Positions 10,180 to 22,600 of a DNA stretch of 64,000 nt are shown one piece after another. Below the pieces are notes generated by a model. It was not told where the DNA came from. It made no database searches and was given only the letters and a program-made list of their open reading frames with translations. Position 1 is the first letter of the stretch. Each line of letters begins with the position of its first letter. This DNA comes from Rhodanobacter sp. 67-28 (GTDB lineage Bacteria; Pseudomonadota; Gammaproteobacteria; Xanthomonadales; Rhodanobacteraceae): NCBI GenBank assembly GCA_001898415.1, contig MKTU01000028.1:1-64000 (forward strand). Reading direction: 5' to 3'. Both the position numbers and the translations under genes were made by a program.

Positions 10180-11109
10180 ATGGACTTGGCCACCGCGTCC
10201 AGCGTGTTGCGCCTGCTCGCCGACCCCACCCGCGTGCGCCTGCTGGCCCTGCTGGAGAACGAGGAGCTGACCGTGGCCGAACTGGCCGCGGTGCTGCATC
10301 TGGCGCAGCCACGGGTATCCACGCATCTGGCCAAGCTCAAGGAAGCCGGCCTGGTGCGCGACCGCCGCGCCGGCGTCTCGGCTTATTACCGCGCCAACAA
10401 CGAGGGCGACGAGGCGCAGCACGCGTTGGTGGTTTCGCTGCGCGCCAGCATCGACGACGCCCTGTTGCGCGAGGACACCGCACGACTGCCCGGCGTGCTG
10501 GCCAACCGCGCCCGCGAGGAAGGCTGGGCCGACACCGTCGCCGGCGACATGGAGCGCCATTACTCGCCCGGCCGCACCTGGGAAACGCTGGCGCGCTCGC
10601 TGCTGCAGCTGCTGGGCACCGGCGACGTGCTCGACATCGCCTCCGGCGACGGCATCACCGCCGAGCTGCTGGCGCCGCATGCGCACTCGATCGTCTGCGT
10701 CGATTCCAGCGAGCGCGTGGTCGAGGCCGCCGCGAAACGACTGAAGTCGTTCGCCAACGTGCGCGTGATCCAGGGCGACATGCACGCGCTGGAGCTGGGC
10801 GAGCAGCGCTTCGATCTGGTGCTGATGCTGCACGCGCTGACCTACGCCGAACACCCCGCCAAGGCGGTGGCCGAGGCCGCCCGCCTGCTGCGCCCCGGCG
10901 GCCGCTTGCTGGCCGTGACACTGGGCCAGCACGACCACCGCGCCGCGGTCGAGCCGTTCGACCACCGCAATCTCGGTTTCCGCATCGAGCAACTCGAAGG
11001 CTACGCGCGCAGCGCCGGGCTCGACGTGCTCAGCGGCAACCGGCTCAGCCGCGAGCGCAAGGCGCCGCATTTCGAAGTCATCAGCCTGCTGGCGCGCAAG
11101 CGCGCCTGA
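10180..11109 (+). CDS. ArsR-family regulator fused to SAM-dependent methyltransferase fold (SahR-like)
   Basis: 309 residues. Residues 1-90 form an ArsR winged helix ([17 protein letters not shown], then recognition region [18 protein letters not shown]). Residues about 135-300 form a class I methyltransferase fold with motif [16 protein letters not shown] and a following acidic [10 protein letters not shown]. No metal-binding Cys pair of classical ArsR sensors is seen. The gene lies 25 bp before split metH and reads in the same direction. Regulators of this two-domain type next to methionine-cycle genes are known as SahR in Proteobacteria and respond to S-adenosylhomocysteine, so the methyltransferase part probably serves as ligand sensor. 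I chose the ATG at 10180 because an in-frame ATG at 10126 would lie upstream of the promoter elements. Sensor role inferred, domains seen. Confidence 0.85.
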   Translation: MDLATASSVLRLLADPTRVRLLALLENEELTVAELAAVLHLAQPRVSTHLAKLKEAGLVRDRRAGVSAYYRANNEGDEAQHALVVSLRASIDDALLREDTARLPGVLANRAREEGWADTVAGDMERHYSPGRTWETLARSLLQLLGTGDVLDIASGDGITAELLAPHAHSIVCVDSSERVVEAAAKRLKSFANVRVIQGDMHALELGEQRFDLVLMLHALTYAEHPAKAVAEAARLLRPGGRLLAVTLGQHDHRAAVEPFDHRNLGFRIEQLEGYARSAGLDVLSGNRLSRERKAPHFEVISLLARKRA

Positions 11110-11134
11110 CCCTCTTGTCTGCAAGGACGTTGCA

Positions 11135-12231
11135 ATGAACACCCTGCCCTGGCTCCACCCCGATCGCGTCGCCGCCCTGGAACAGGCGCTGCGCCAACGC
11201 ATCCTGATCATCGACGGCGCCATGGGCACCATGCTGCAGGCGCACCACCTCGACGAAGAGGGCTTTCGCGGCGAGCGCTTCGAGCACGGCCACGACGGCC
11301 ACGCGCACGCGCGCGACGGTCATGCCCATGACCATCCAGGGGGCTGCGACCTCAAGGGCAACAACGACCTGCTCACCCTGACCCGCCCGGAAATCATCCG
11401 CGGCGTGCACGACGCCTACCTCGAAGCCGGCGCCGACCTGGTCGAGACCAACACCTTCAACTCCACCCGCATCAGCCAGTCCGACTACAAACTGCAGCAC
11501 CTGGCCCACGAGCTGAATCTGGAAGGCGCAAAGCTGGCCCGTGCCGCCTGCGACGCGATGACGGCGAAGACGCCGCAGCAGCCACGCTTCGTGATCGGCG
11601 TGCTCGGCCCGACCAGCCGCACCGCCTCGCTGTCGCCCGACGTCAACGACCCGGGTTTCCGCAACGTGACCTTCGAGGAACTGGCGGCGAATTACACCGA
11701 AGCGGCCAGCGGCCTGATCGACGGCGGCGCCGACGTGATCATGGTCGAGACGATCTTCGACACGCTGAACGCGAAAGCCGCGCTGTTCGCGCTGTCCGAA
11801 CTGTTCCACCAGCGCGGCGCGCGCGTGCCGGTGATGATCTCCGGCACCATCACCGACCGCTCCGGCCGCACGCTCTCCGGCCAGACCGCCGAAGCGTTCT
11901 ACTACTCGGTGCGCCACGCGCAGCCGCTGTCGGTCGGCTTCAACTGCGCGCTCGGCGCCGAGGACCTGCGCCCGCACATCCAGACCCTGGCGAGCATCGC
12001 CGAAAGCCATGTCAGCACCCACCCGAACGCCGGCCTGCCGAATGCCTTCGCCGAATACGACGAGACGCCCGAACACATGGCCGGCGTGATCGCCGACTTC
12101 GCCCGCGACGGCCTGCTCAACCTGGTCGGCGGCTGCTGCGGCACCACGCCGGCTCACATCAAGGCGATCGCCGAGGCGGTGCGTGATTGCGCGCCGCGTG
12201 CGCTGCCTTGCGTCGATCAAGCGGAGGCCGC

Positions 12232-12235
<4 letters not shown>
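11135..12235 (+). CDS. metH: Methionine synthase, homocysteine-binding module (N-terminal half of split MetH)
   Basis: 366 residues matching the zinc/homocysteine TIM-barrel of cobalamin-dependent methionine synthase. Visible are [13 protein letters not shown] at the start, [15 protein letters not shown], and the zinc ligands as Cys in [12 protein letters not shown] and the Cys pair in [11 protein letters not shown]. It ends where the pterin-binding domain would begin in single-chain MetH. It overlaps the second half by ATGA (12232-12235), which favours coupled translation of equal amounts. Unusual is a His-rich insertion of about 18 residues (seven His between residues about 51 and 69) where the Escherichia coli enzyme has only a short FADWP-like link before [10 protein letters not shown]. 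Splitting of MetH is seen in Xanthomonadales, so it is not a frameshift. Confidence 0.93.
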
Positions 12236-14931
<2,696 letters not shown>

Positions 14932-14936
14932 CCGAT

Positions 14937-14984
14937 CGCCCGGGCAGGGCGGGCACTGGCGGCGGGCAGGGCCCGCCCTGCGTC
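14937..14984. repeat. GC-rich REP-like repeat between metH and the lipid-A N-domain gene
   Basis: gggcagggcgggcactggc followed by ggcgggcagggcccgccctg, a member of the gcgggcactgcccgcc family found in at least six other places in this window. It fills most of the 56-bp gap between convergent genes. Confidence 0.6.
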
Positions 14985-14987
14985 AAC

Positions 14988-15329
14988 TCAAGCGGTGGCG
15001 TCGCCGGTCATGCCGTTCTTTCGATGGCGGAGGTGAACGACCAGGTTGTAGACCGACACGAACACCGGGAAGAAGTTGGAGAGGATGCCCACCGAGTCGT
15101 TCTTGCCGAACACGAAGTACGCCAGCAGCAACACGCTGCCGCACACCGACAGCCACCAGAACGCCAGCGGCATCACCACGCGCTTGTACTTGCGCGTGTA
15201 GTAGAGCTGGACGAACCAGCGGCTGGTGAACATCAGCGTGCCGGCGAAGCCGACGATCTTCCACGGCGTCAGCTCGAACTGCTGCAGCGCGTGAAGGATG
15301 CGAACCAGTTCGGTGTCGAGGAATGCCAT
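14988..15329 (-). CDS. Small membrane protein with lipid-A-disaccharide synthase N-terminal (LAB_N) domain
   Basis: 113 residues with three hydrophobic segments (about 22-38, 55-75, 80-100). The motif TSRWFVQLYYTRKYKRVVMPLAFWWLS is the hallmark of the LAB_N domain (PF07578), found fused to some LpxB proteins or as a stand-alone inner-membrane protein near lipid A or glycosyl-carrier genes. The stand-alone function is not established. It converges with metH and shares its strand with tRNA-Val upstream, but the terminator at 15445-15474 separates them. No catalytic residues are recognised. Confidence 0.8.
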   Translation of the reverse strand: MAFLDTELVRILHALQQFELTPWKIVGFAGTLMFTSRWFVQLYYTRKYKRVVMPLAFWWLSVCGSVLLLAYFVFGKNDSVGILSNFFPVFVSVYNLVVHLRHRKNGMTGDATA

Positions 15330-15444
15330 GAGCGTGCGCTTGCGTCGGGAAAGGCGCCAAGTCTAGCAATTCGCCACCATCGCTCCTTGCACGCCGCCGC
15401 AGCCGGCGGCGATCGGCAAGGCCGTCTCCTTCGCCGCGAACACG

Positions 15445-15474
15445 AAAAAGGCCACCCGCTGGGTGGCCTTTTCG
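15445..15474. terminator. Terminator behind tRNA-Val
   Basis: Hairpin ggccaccc-gct-gggtggcc with A-run on the left and T-run on the right. On the minus strand it lies about 13 bp beyond the tRNA 3' end and should end its transcript; it could act in both directions. Confidence 0.88.
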
Positions 15475-15484
15475 CGATTCTGTA

Positions 15485-15559
15485 TGGTGGGCGATGCAAG
15501 GATCGAACTTGCGACACCTGCCGTGTGAAGGCAGTGCTCTACCGCTGAGCTAATCGCCC
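15485..15559 (-). tRNA. tRNA-Val (anticodon CAC)
   Basis: 75 nt with 3' CCA encoded. Acceptor GGGCGAT pairs with ATCGCCC, the D arm carries TAGCTCAGCGGTAGAGC, the anticodon arm is CTGCC-TTCACAC-GGCAG giving anticodon CAC (codon GTG), and the T arm has GTTCGATCC. GTG is a favoured valine codon at this GC content. Confidence 0.96.
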
Positions 15560-15573
15560 GCCGAGAACGCGCA

Positions 15574-15602
15574 ATTTTAGGGATACATGCCGAGCCGGTC
15601 AA
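15574..15602 (-). promoter_or_regulatory. Promoter of tRNA-Val
   Basis: On the minus strand TTGACC (15602-15597), 17-bp spacer, TAAAAT (15579-15574), ending 14 bp before the tRNA 5' end. A strong housekeeping-sigma promoter. The remaining gap to 15706 shows no other feature. Confidence 0.82.
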
Positions 15603-15706
15603 CCATCGCGCGAACTCCGGCGCGGCGCCGACGCTGGGATGGCCGGCGCCCGGTGATCAATGGCTGGGCCGGGCAAGCGACACGGATCTCGCCTGCCCCG
15701 GCACGA

Positions 15707-18700
15707 TCAGCCCGACGATTCGAGCACGTGGGCGACCAGTGCGGCCAGAAACGTTTCGCGCAGGCGGCGGTAGTGCGGGTCTTGCGGGCCTTTCAGCGCG
15801 GCTACGTGCATGGCGTGGTGGCTGGCGCCCAGGCTGTCGTCGAGATCGGCCAGGTGGAAGTATTCGCCGGGGCCGCAGGTGCGTCCGCTGTGGGTGGCCC
15901 AGAACGCGGACTCGGCCGGCAGCGCGACGAATTGCTCCTCCCACAGCAACTCGCCGGCCAGCGCGCCGAGACTGGTGAGCGGGACTTGCGCCCGCGGAGC
16001 GGGGCGATGCGCGCGCAGCCAGCCTTGCAGCGCCTCGGCCGGCATCGGCCGGGCCAGTGCGTAGCCCTGGCCGAAATCGGCGCCCAGCAGCGAGGCCGCC
16101 TCGATCAGGTCGGGCGTTTCCAGCCCTTCCACCACGACCTCCAGCCGCAGGTCGTTGCCGATGCGGATCAGCTGGCGGATGAAACGCAGCGTGTTCAAGG
16201 GGTCGCGCCGGGCCTGCAGCACGATCGCCTGGTCGATCTTGATGCGGTCGAACGGCCATTGGCGCAGCCGGATCAGCGAGCTGTAGCCGGCACCGAGGTC
16301 GTCCTCGACCAGCCGAACGCCCAGCGCCTTCAGCGATTGCATGCCCGGCTCGTCCAGCGAGCCGGGGTGTTCGCTGGCCAGCGGGGATTCGAGGATCTCC
16401 AGCAGCAGCGCCGCGGGCGGGCAACCGCTGTCGGCGAGGACCGCGGCGGCAGCCGCGCCGTAGCGGGGATCTTCCAGCGCCGCCGCCGGCACGTTCACCG
16501 ACATGTCCAGCGGGTGGCCCGCACCGCACAGCGATTGCCGGCAGGCGGTGGCCAGCGCCAGGCCATGCCGGAACAGCACGATCAGGTCATCGGCATCCAG
16601 CGCGGGCAGGAAGCGGCCCGGCGCCAGCAGCTGGTCGTCCACGTCGCGCAAGCGCGCCAGCGCCTCGAACTCGGTGACCGCGCCGTCGGCCAGCCGGATC
16701 AGCGGCTGGTAGTGCATCTGCAAGGCATCGGTGGCGATCCGCGCGCGCCAGCGCTCGCGCACGAAGAACGGCAGCAATTCGGCGCCCTGCCGCGGTGGCG
16801 ACAGCCGCGCCAGCGCAAGGTCCAGCACCGACTTGACCTGCTCCACGAAGGCACGTTGATCCTCGCTCTGCAAGCCGCCGGCATACGGGCTGTACAGCGA
16901 CAGCACCACCACCGGGTTGTCGCGCGACGGACACAGCGGGATCGAAACGCTGGAGACCACCCCGAGCCCGAGCGCCATGTCGCGCCAGCTGGCCATGGCC
17001 GGATCGCTGCCGAAATGCACGCAGCGCTGGATGCTGACCGTGCGCCAGGCGCGCCCGCTCGGCCCGCCGCCCTCCGGGTGACCGGGATCGACGCGGATCG
17101 GCAATGCCTCGCCCGCGCTCAGCGCGCGCAGGTAGGCCGCAAACGCATTGCCCGCCACCGCCTCGTAGGTCAGCCGGCCGGAATCGTCCGGGCGCCCCAC
17201 CGCGCAGGCGGCAAATTCCTGGTGCGAGGCGAGGATGTCGACCACGCCCTGGATCAGGCCAAGATAGCCCTCGGCCGACCACGCCAGCGCATTGAGCCGG
17301 GCCAGCAGCGCCATGCGCCGGCGTTGCAGCGCGCGCATGCTTTCAAGCTGCCAATGCCGCTCGGCATCCAGCCGTTGCAGCACCACGTCCAGCGCGCGGC
17401 GGTCGGCCGAGGCCAGCACCGTGACCAGGTCGTCGCGCAGTTGCTCGATCGCCTCCAGCAGCCACACTTCCTCCAGCCCGCAGGCGGCGTGGAACAGGCC
17501 GGTGCGCGTGGCGCGCTTGCGGTGGGCGGCCAGGTCCAGGTCCGCGCGGGCCAGCACCTGCAGATGCGCCAGCATGTGCAGCTTGAGCGCGCGGTACTCG
17601 CCGTCCGGCAACGCGCGCAGCAGCGTGCCGATGCCTTCGTGCTGGAGCAGCGCCGCGCAGAAACTCTCCACCACCGCCTGCAGCCGCGGCTGCCAGCTGT
17701 CGCGGCAGGCCCGCAGCAACATGGTGGCCTGCTCGCCGTAAGGTGCGACCGGCCCTTCCGGTTCCACCGTGGCCAGCGCGCCGTCGGAGCGCGCCATCGC
17801 CCACCAGCGCGTGCGATGGCGCTTGCGCGCCTTGACCTGGTACATCGCCTGGTCGGCCAGGCGCAGCAACTGCTCGCCACTGGCATGGCCGTCGCTGGCA
17901 TAGGTGGCGATGCCCAGGCTGGCGCCGATCGGCAGCAGCCGGCCGTCGATCGGCACCGGTTGCAGCAACGCTGCACCGATCCGTTCCAGCAGGTCGTCCA
18001 GGTCGCTCTCGTGCTGCAGGTCGTCGAACACCAGCACGAACTCGTCGCCGCCGAAGCGCGCCACGTAGTCGCCGCCGCGCAGCAGCAGCCGCAGCCGCTC
18101 GGCCACCTCGGCCAGCACGCGGTCGCCCACCGCGTGGCCGTGGCGATCGTTGATCGGTTTGAGATCGTCCAGGTCGAGCAGACCGACCGCGACCCGCCGC
18201 CCCTGCCGCCGCGCGCTGGCCAGCACCGCGTCCAGATGGCGATCCAGCGCGCGCCGGTTGGGCAGGTCGGTGAGGTCGTCGTGCGAGGCGAGGTACGTCT
18301 GCCGCTCCTGCTCCTGGCGCAGGGCGTGGCGCTGCGCATGCTGGCGCAGGGCGAGCCCGGCGGCGTCGGCGATCTCGTCGAGCAACCGGCACATCTCCTC
18401 GTCGAACGCATCGGGTTCGGCGGTCACCACCACGAATACGCCGGTCGGCGTGCGCGCATTCGGGTCGCTGCCATCGACGGGCCCGGCAAACAATGGCCAG
18501 CAGCCGACCGCACTGGCGTGCTCGCTCAGCTCGGGGCGCCAGGGGTTGTCGCTCGGCGTGCCTGCCGTGGGTTTGCGCCGGATGACCGGCGTGCCCTGCA
18601 TGAACGCCTGGGTAGGCGCGATGGTGCGCGGGCCGTCCTGGTGCCGCGGCGGCATCGGCAGGGTCAGCATCACCTCGGCGATCGGCCCGACCAGGGCCAC

Positions 18701-19426
18701 CCGGCGCAAGGTGTCCTGGCCCTCCACGGCGGCGAACACGTCGACCGCCGCAGCGCCGGCGATGTCCGCCAGCGCACGCGCCAGCGTGGGATAGATCGCG
18801 TCCGGGTCGGGTTGCTCCAGCAACGCGCGCTGGATCGTGCGTTGCGCATCGCGGTAACGGCTCATGCGGATGCTGCGTTCGAGCAGCATCTGGTGGTCCC
18901 AGAACCGGCTCAGCTCGTCGACCAGGCGCTGGGCCCAGTCCAGCAGCTCCTCGCCCAGCGCCGGGCCGCCCTCGCGCGAGTACGAGGCCAGCACCAGCTG
19001 GCCGCCGTCGCGGGTACGCGAGGCGGCCACGATGCAGGCACCGAAGCCGTGCTGGCGGGCGGCGGCGCGCCAGTGCGCAAACTCGGCGGAGGCCACCGGG
19101 GTGACGCGGGCGCGCTCCTCGCGCAGCACGATGCCGACCGGGCCGCGGCCGCCGGGCTCGTCCATCGCGTCGCTCAAGCGCAGGGTCTCGGCATAGGCCT
19201 GCGCCGGTCCCGCGGCGGCCAGCACCTCCACCGCGTGCATGTTGCTCTCGCGCCTGCCGATCCACACCAACGGCAGCTTCATGGTGGCAGCAAGTATGCG
19301 GCTGACTTCCAGCAGCGCCCGGCGGCGATCGTGACCGGGCGCGGCATGCAACAGGCTCAAGGTTTCCGCCACGCTTCGATAGAAGCGCTCGCGCAGTTCG
19401 CCGGGCACGGCAGCTCGGTTCGGCAT
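15707..19426 (-). CDS. Cyclic-di-GMP sensor protein: GAF-GAF-GGDEF-globin-like-GAF-EAL (upper paralogue)
   Basis: 1239 residues with no signal peptide or membrane helix, so cytoplasmic. Order by eye: GAF-like region about 15-180, second GAF-like about 195-370, GGDEF about 375-535 with FGGDEF (GGDEF at 459-463) and the RxxD inhibitory site at 450-453, a helical segment about 565-700 resembling a globin-coupled-sensor domain, a third GAF-like about 715-875, and EAL about 890-1135. The helical segment has ATRTGLFHAACGLEEVWLLEA, in which His646 occupies the place of the proximal haem His of HxRIG-type sensor globins. EAL motifs are TEFEALARL (E921), LEILES, VEDDLGAGYSS, FDRIKID and VVVEGLE, so phosphodiesterase activity is plausible alongside cyclase activity. 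It is 64% or so longer than a plain GGDEF-EAL protein. The downstream member of the tandem pair; haem binding is inference. Confidence 0.88.
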   Translation of the reverse strand: MPNRAAVPGELRERFYRSVAETLSLLHAAPGHDRRRALLEVSRILAATMKLPLVWIGRRESNMHAVEVLAAAGPAQAYAETLRLSDAMDEPGGRGPVGIVLREERARVTPVASAEFAHWRAAARQHGFGACIVAASRTRDGGQLVLASYSREGGPALGEELLDWAQRLVDELSRFWDHQMLLERSIRMSRYRDAQRTIQRALLEQPDPDAIYPTLARALADIAGAAAVDVFAAVEGQDTLRRVALVGPIAEVMLTLPMPPRHQDGPRTIAPTQAFMQGTPVIRRKPTAGTPSDNPWRPELSEHASAVGCWPLFAGPVDGSDPNARTPTGVFVVVTAEPDAFDEEMCRLLDEIADAAGLALRQHAQRHALRQEQERQTYLASHDDLTDLPNRRALDRHLDAVLASARRQGRRVAVGLLDLDDLKPINDRHGHAVGDRVLAEVAERLRLLLRGGDYVARFGGDEFVLVFDDLQHESDLDDLLERIGAALLQPVPIDGRLLPIGASLGIATYASDGHASGEQLLRLADQAMYQVKARKRHRTRWWAMARSDGALATVEPEGPVAPYGEQATMLLRACRDSWQPRLQAVVESFCAALLQHEGIGTLLRALPDGEYRALKLHMLAHLQVLARADLDLAAHRKRATRTGLFHAACGLEEVWLLEAIEQLRDDLVTVLASADRRALDVVLQRLDAERHWQLESMRALQRRRMALLARLNALAWSAEGYLGLIQGVVDILASHQEFAACAVGRPDDSGRLTYEAVAGNAFAAYLRALSAGEALPIRVDPGHPEGGGPSGRAWRTVSIQRCVHFGSDPAMASWRDMALGLGVVSSVSIPLCPSRDNPVVVLSLYSPYAGGLQSEDQRAFVEQVKSVLDLALARLSPPRQGAELLPFFVRERWRARIATDALQMHYQPLIRLADGAVTEFEALARLRDVDDQLLAPGRFLPALDADDLIVLFRHGLALATACRQSLCGAGHPLDMSVNVPAAALEDPRYGAAAAAVLADSGCPPAALLLEILESPLASEHPGSLDEPGMQSLKALGVRLVEDDLGAGYSSLIRLRQWPFDRIKIDQAIVLQARRDPLNTLRFIRQLIRIGNDLRLEVVVEGLETPDLIEAASLLGADFGQGYALARPMPAEALQGWLRAHRPAPRAQVPLTSLGALAGELLWEEQFVALPAESAFWATHSGRTCGPGEYFHLADLDDSLGASHHAMHVAALKGPQDPHYRRLRETFLAALVAHVLESSG

Positions 19427-19604
19427 GGACTCCCTCGGCGGCTCCCCGTCGTCGTGGATCGTGTCGGCGCGTTTGCCTGCCGCACAAGCCGGGAGTCACC
19501 GGCAAAGCGGCAGTCGTGGGTGATTCGGTGCAACGATCATCAGCCTACCGGAAATCGGTCCGTCGCCGCATCAGCTTGCGCTTGTGCAGATCGGCCCGCG
19601 CTGG

Positions 19605-22600
19605 TCAGCGAGCGGGGGCCTGCTCCTCGGCCAGCGCGTGCTCGACCAGCAGCGCGAACAGCCGGTCGCGGCGCCGGCCGTGGCCGGGGTCGAACGGCCC
19701 CGCGGCGGCGGCGTCGAGCATCTCGCGCCAGGCCAGCCGCAACGGCGCGCCGACGCCCTCGGCGGTGCGCAGCCAGTCCCCGACGCCGCCGCCGGCATGG
19801 ACGTGGCGGCGCAGCGCATCGGGCACGTCGAACAACGCGGCGAAACGCTCCTCCCAACGCAGCGCGCTGGCCAGCGCGCCGAGCGCATGGCGCGGCGATG
19901 CGCCCGGCCGCGGAGGACGGACGGTCCCCAGCCACCCGGGCAACGCCTCCGCCGGCATCGGGTGGGCCAGCGCAAAGCCCTGGCCGAAATCCGCGCCGAG
20001 GATCGCGGCGGCCTCCAGCATGCCGGCCGATTCCAGGCCTTCGACGACCACCTCCAGACCCAGGTCGTGGCTGACCCGGATCAACTGGCGCAGCGCGCGC
20101 AGGGTGCCCAGCGGGTCGAACCGGACCTGGCCGATGATGGCGTGGTCGACCTTGATGCGGTCGAACGGCGACTGGCTCAGCCGCGCCACCAGGTTGCGGC
20201 TGAGCGCGCGGTCGTCGCCCGGCGCGTGGTGCTCGATCGACTTCAGCGACTGCACGCCGGTTTCGGCCAGCAACGCCCAGCAGCCGATGCCGCTGGCGTT
20301 CTCGAAAGCCTCGAAACGCAGCGCGTCGGGCGGGCAGCCGCTGGCCTGCAGGATGGTCTCGACCGTGCGCGCGTAGCGGGCATCGCGCAGCGCCGCCACC
20401 GGCACGTTGACCGACATGCCCAGCGCCAGCCCGCTGCGTGCCAGCGACTGCTGCCGCGCCACCGCCTGGATGATGCCGTCGCGGAACAGCCGCATCAGCC
20501 CTGCCGCACCCAGCGCCGGCATGAAACTGGCCGGCAGCTGCAGGCCGCCGGCGGCGTCGCGCAGCCGCGCCAGCGCCTCGAAGCCGGCGATCTGGTTGTC
20601 GGCCAGGCGCACCATCGGCTGGTAGTGCATGCGCAGCGCACCGCCGGCCAGCAGACTGCGCCAGCGCTGGCGCACGAAGGCCGGCAGCAGGGTCGCCAAC
20701 TGGCGTTGCGGCGCCATGCGCAGCAGCGCCAGTTCCAGTACCTGCTTGATCTGCGCGATGAACGCGCGCTGGTGCTCGCTGCGAAAGCCGCCGGCATAAC
20801 CGCTGTACAGCGCCAGCAGCGCCACCGGCCGGCCCGGGGCCAGGCACAGCGGCACCGCGACCTGCGAGACGATGCCGTGACGTTCGGCGGTGTCGCGCCA
20901 CAAGGCCATCACCGGATCGCTGCCGTAGTGCGCGCTGCGTTCGACGGCGCCGCTTTGCCAGGCGCGGCGCAGCGGTTCTTCCGCCCTTGCCGCGGCGCGA
21001 TCGACCTGCAGCGGCGGCGCCACGCCGTGGTTGGTGATGCGCAGGTATTCGGCCGGCACCGCGCCGGCCACCAGCTCGCTGACCATGTCGCCGGAGGCAT
21101 CCGGGCGACCGGCGGCGCAGACGACCAGTTCCTCGTGCGCCGCCAGCACCTGTACGGCGTCTTCGAGCAAGTCCAGGCTGTCGTGCGCCGACCACGCCGC
21201 AGCGTGGATCTTCGCCAGCGCCGCGTCACGCCGCCGCTGCAGGTCGCGCATGCTTTCCAGCTGCCATTGCTGGTCCATCGCCAGTCGCTGCAGCACGATC
21301 GCCAGCGCATCGCGCTGGGCGCGCGGACCGCGTCCCAGGGTGCCGGCGAGGATCCCGCGCAATTGCTCGATCGCCTCGGCCAGCCACGCTTCTTCCAGCC
21401 CGCACGCGGCCTGGCAGATACCGGCGCGGATCGCGCCTGCGCGCTGGCCGGCTTCTTCCAGCTCGGGATAACACAGGGTTTGCAGATGGCGCGCCAGGCG
21501 TTCCTCGAACGCCTCCCGCGCCGACGCGGGAAAACTCGCCAGCAGGCCGGCGATGCCTTCATGGGCGCCGAGGGCGGCATGGAAGCGCTGCGCCACCACC
21601 GGCAGTTGCGCTTGCCAGACCTCGGCACACGCGCGCAGCACCGCGGCCGCCTGCGGGCCATGCGCCTCGGCGATGCCGGCCTCATCGCCCGCCGCCGCAA
21701 CGGGGGCGCCTTCGCTGCGCGCCAGCGCCCACCAGTTGGCGCGCTGCTGTTTGTGTGCCTTGACCTGGTACATCGCCTGGTCGGCCAGCCGCAGCAGTTG
21801 CTCGCCGCTGTCCTGCGCGTGGGTCGGATACAAGGCCACGCCCAGGCTGACGGTGATGTCGATGTTGTTCTGTCCGCCCAGCGCGATCGGCTGCTGCAGC
21901 GATTGCCACAGCCGCTCCAGCAGCATGGCCAGGTCGTCCTCGCTGGCGAGGTCCTCCAGCACCAGCACGAATTCGTCACCGCCCACGCGCGCCACCGAAT
22001 CCTCCGAGCGCAGTGCGTCGTGCAGGCGATGTGCCACCTCGACCAGCACGCGGTCGCCGGCGGCGTGGCCGTGGCGGTCGTTGATCGGCTTGAGGTCGTC
22101 CAGGTCGAGCATGCCCACCGCCACCAGATGGTGGTGCCGGGCCGCCCGCGCCAGCGCGCGTTCGAGGTGGTAATCGAGCGCGCGCCGGTTGGGCAGGTCG
22201 GTCAGTGCGTCGTGCAGCGCCAGGTAGGTCTGTCGCTCCTGTTCGCGGAACAGGGCCTGGCGCTGCGAGTACTGGCGCAGCGCCAGGCCGACGGTGTCGG
22301 AAATCTCGTCGAGCAGGCGCCACAGGTCGGCATCGAACGCGTCGATCTCGGCCGCCGCCAGCAACAACACGGCGGCGGCGTGGTACTCGACACCGCTGTC
22401 GCGGGGCAGGGTCTGGAAGATCGGCCAGCAACCGATCGCCGCCACCTCGCCCAGCGACTCGCCGTGCCACACGAGCGACACGTCGGGCCACGCCGACGGG
22501 CGCAGCCGCACCACCGGTTCACCCTCCATCCACGCCTGGGTGGCTACCGGCATCGGCGGTTCGTCGACCTGTCGCGGCGGTTCGGGCAGCGTCGCCAGCC

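Noticed and set aside
11110-11134. Cobalamin or SAM riboswitch upstream of metH
   Set aside because: Only 25 bp separate the two genes, and the leader of the regulator gene is too short to hold such an RNA.
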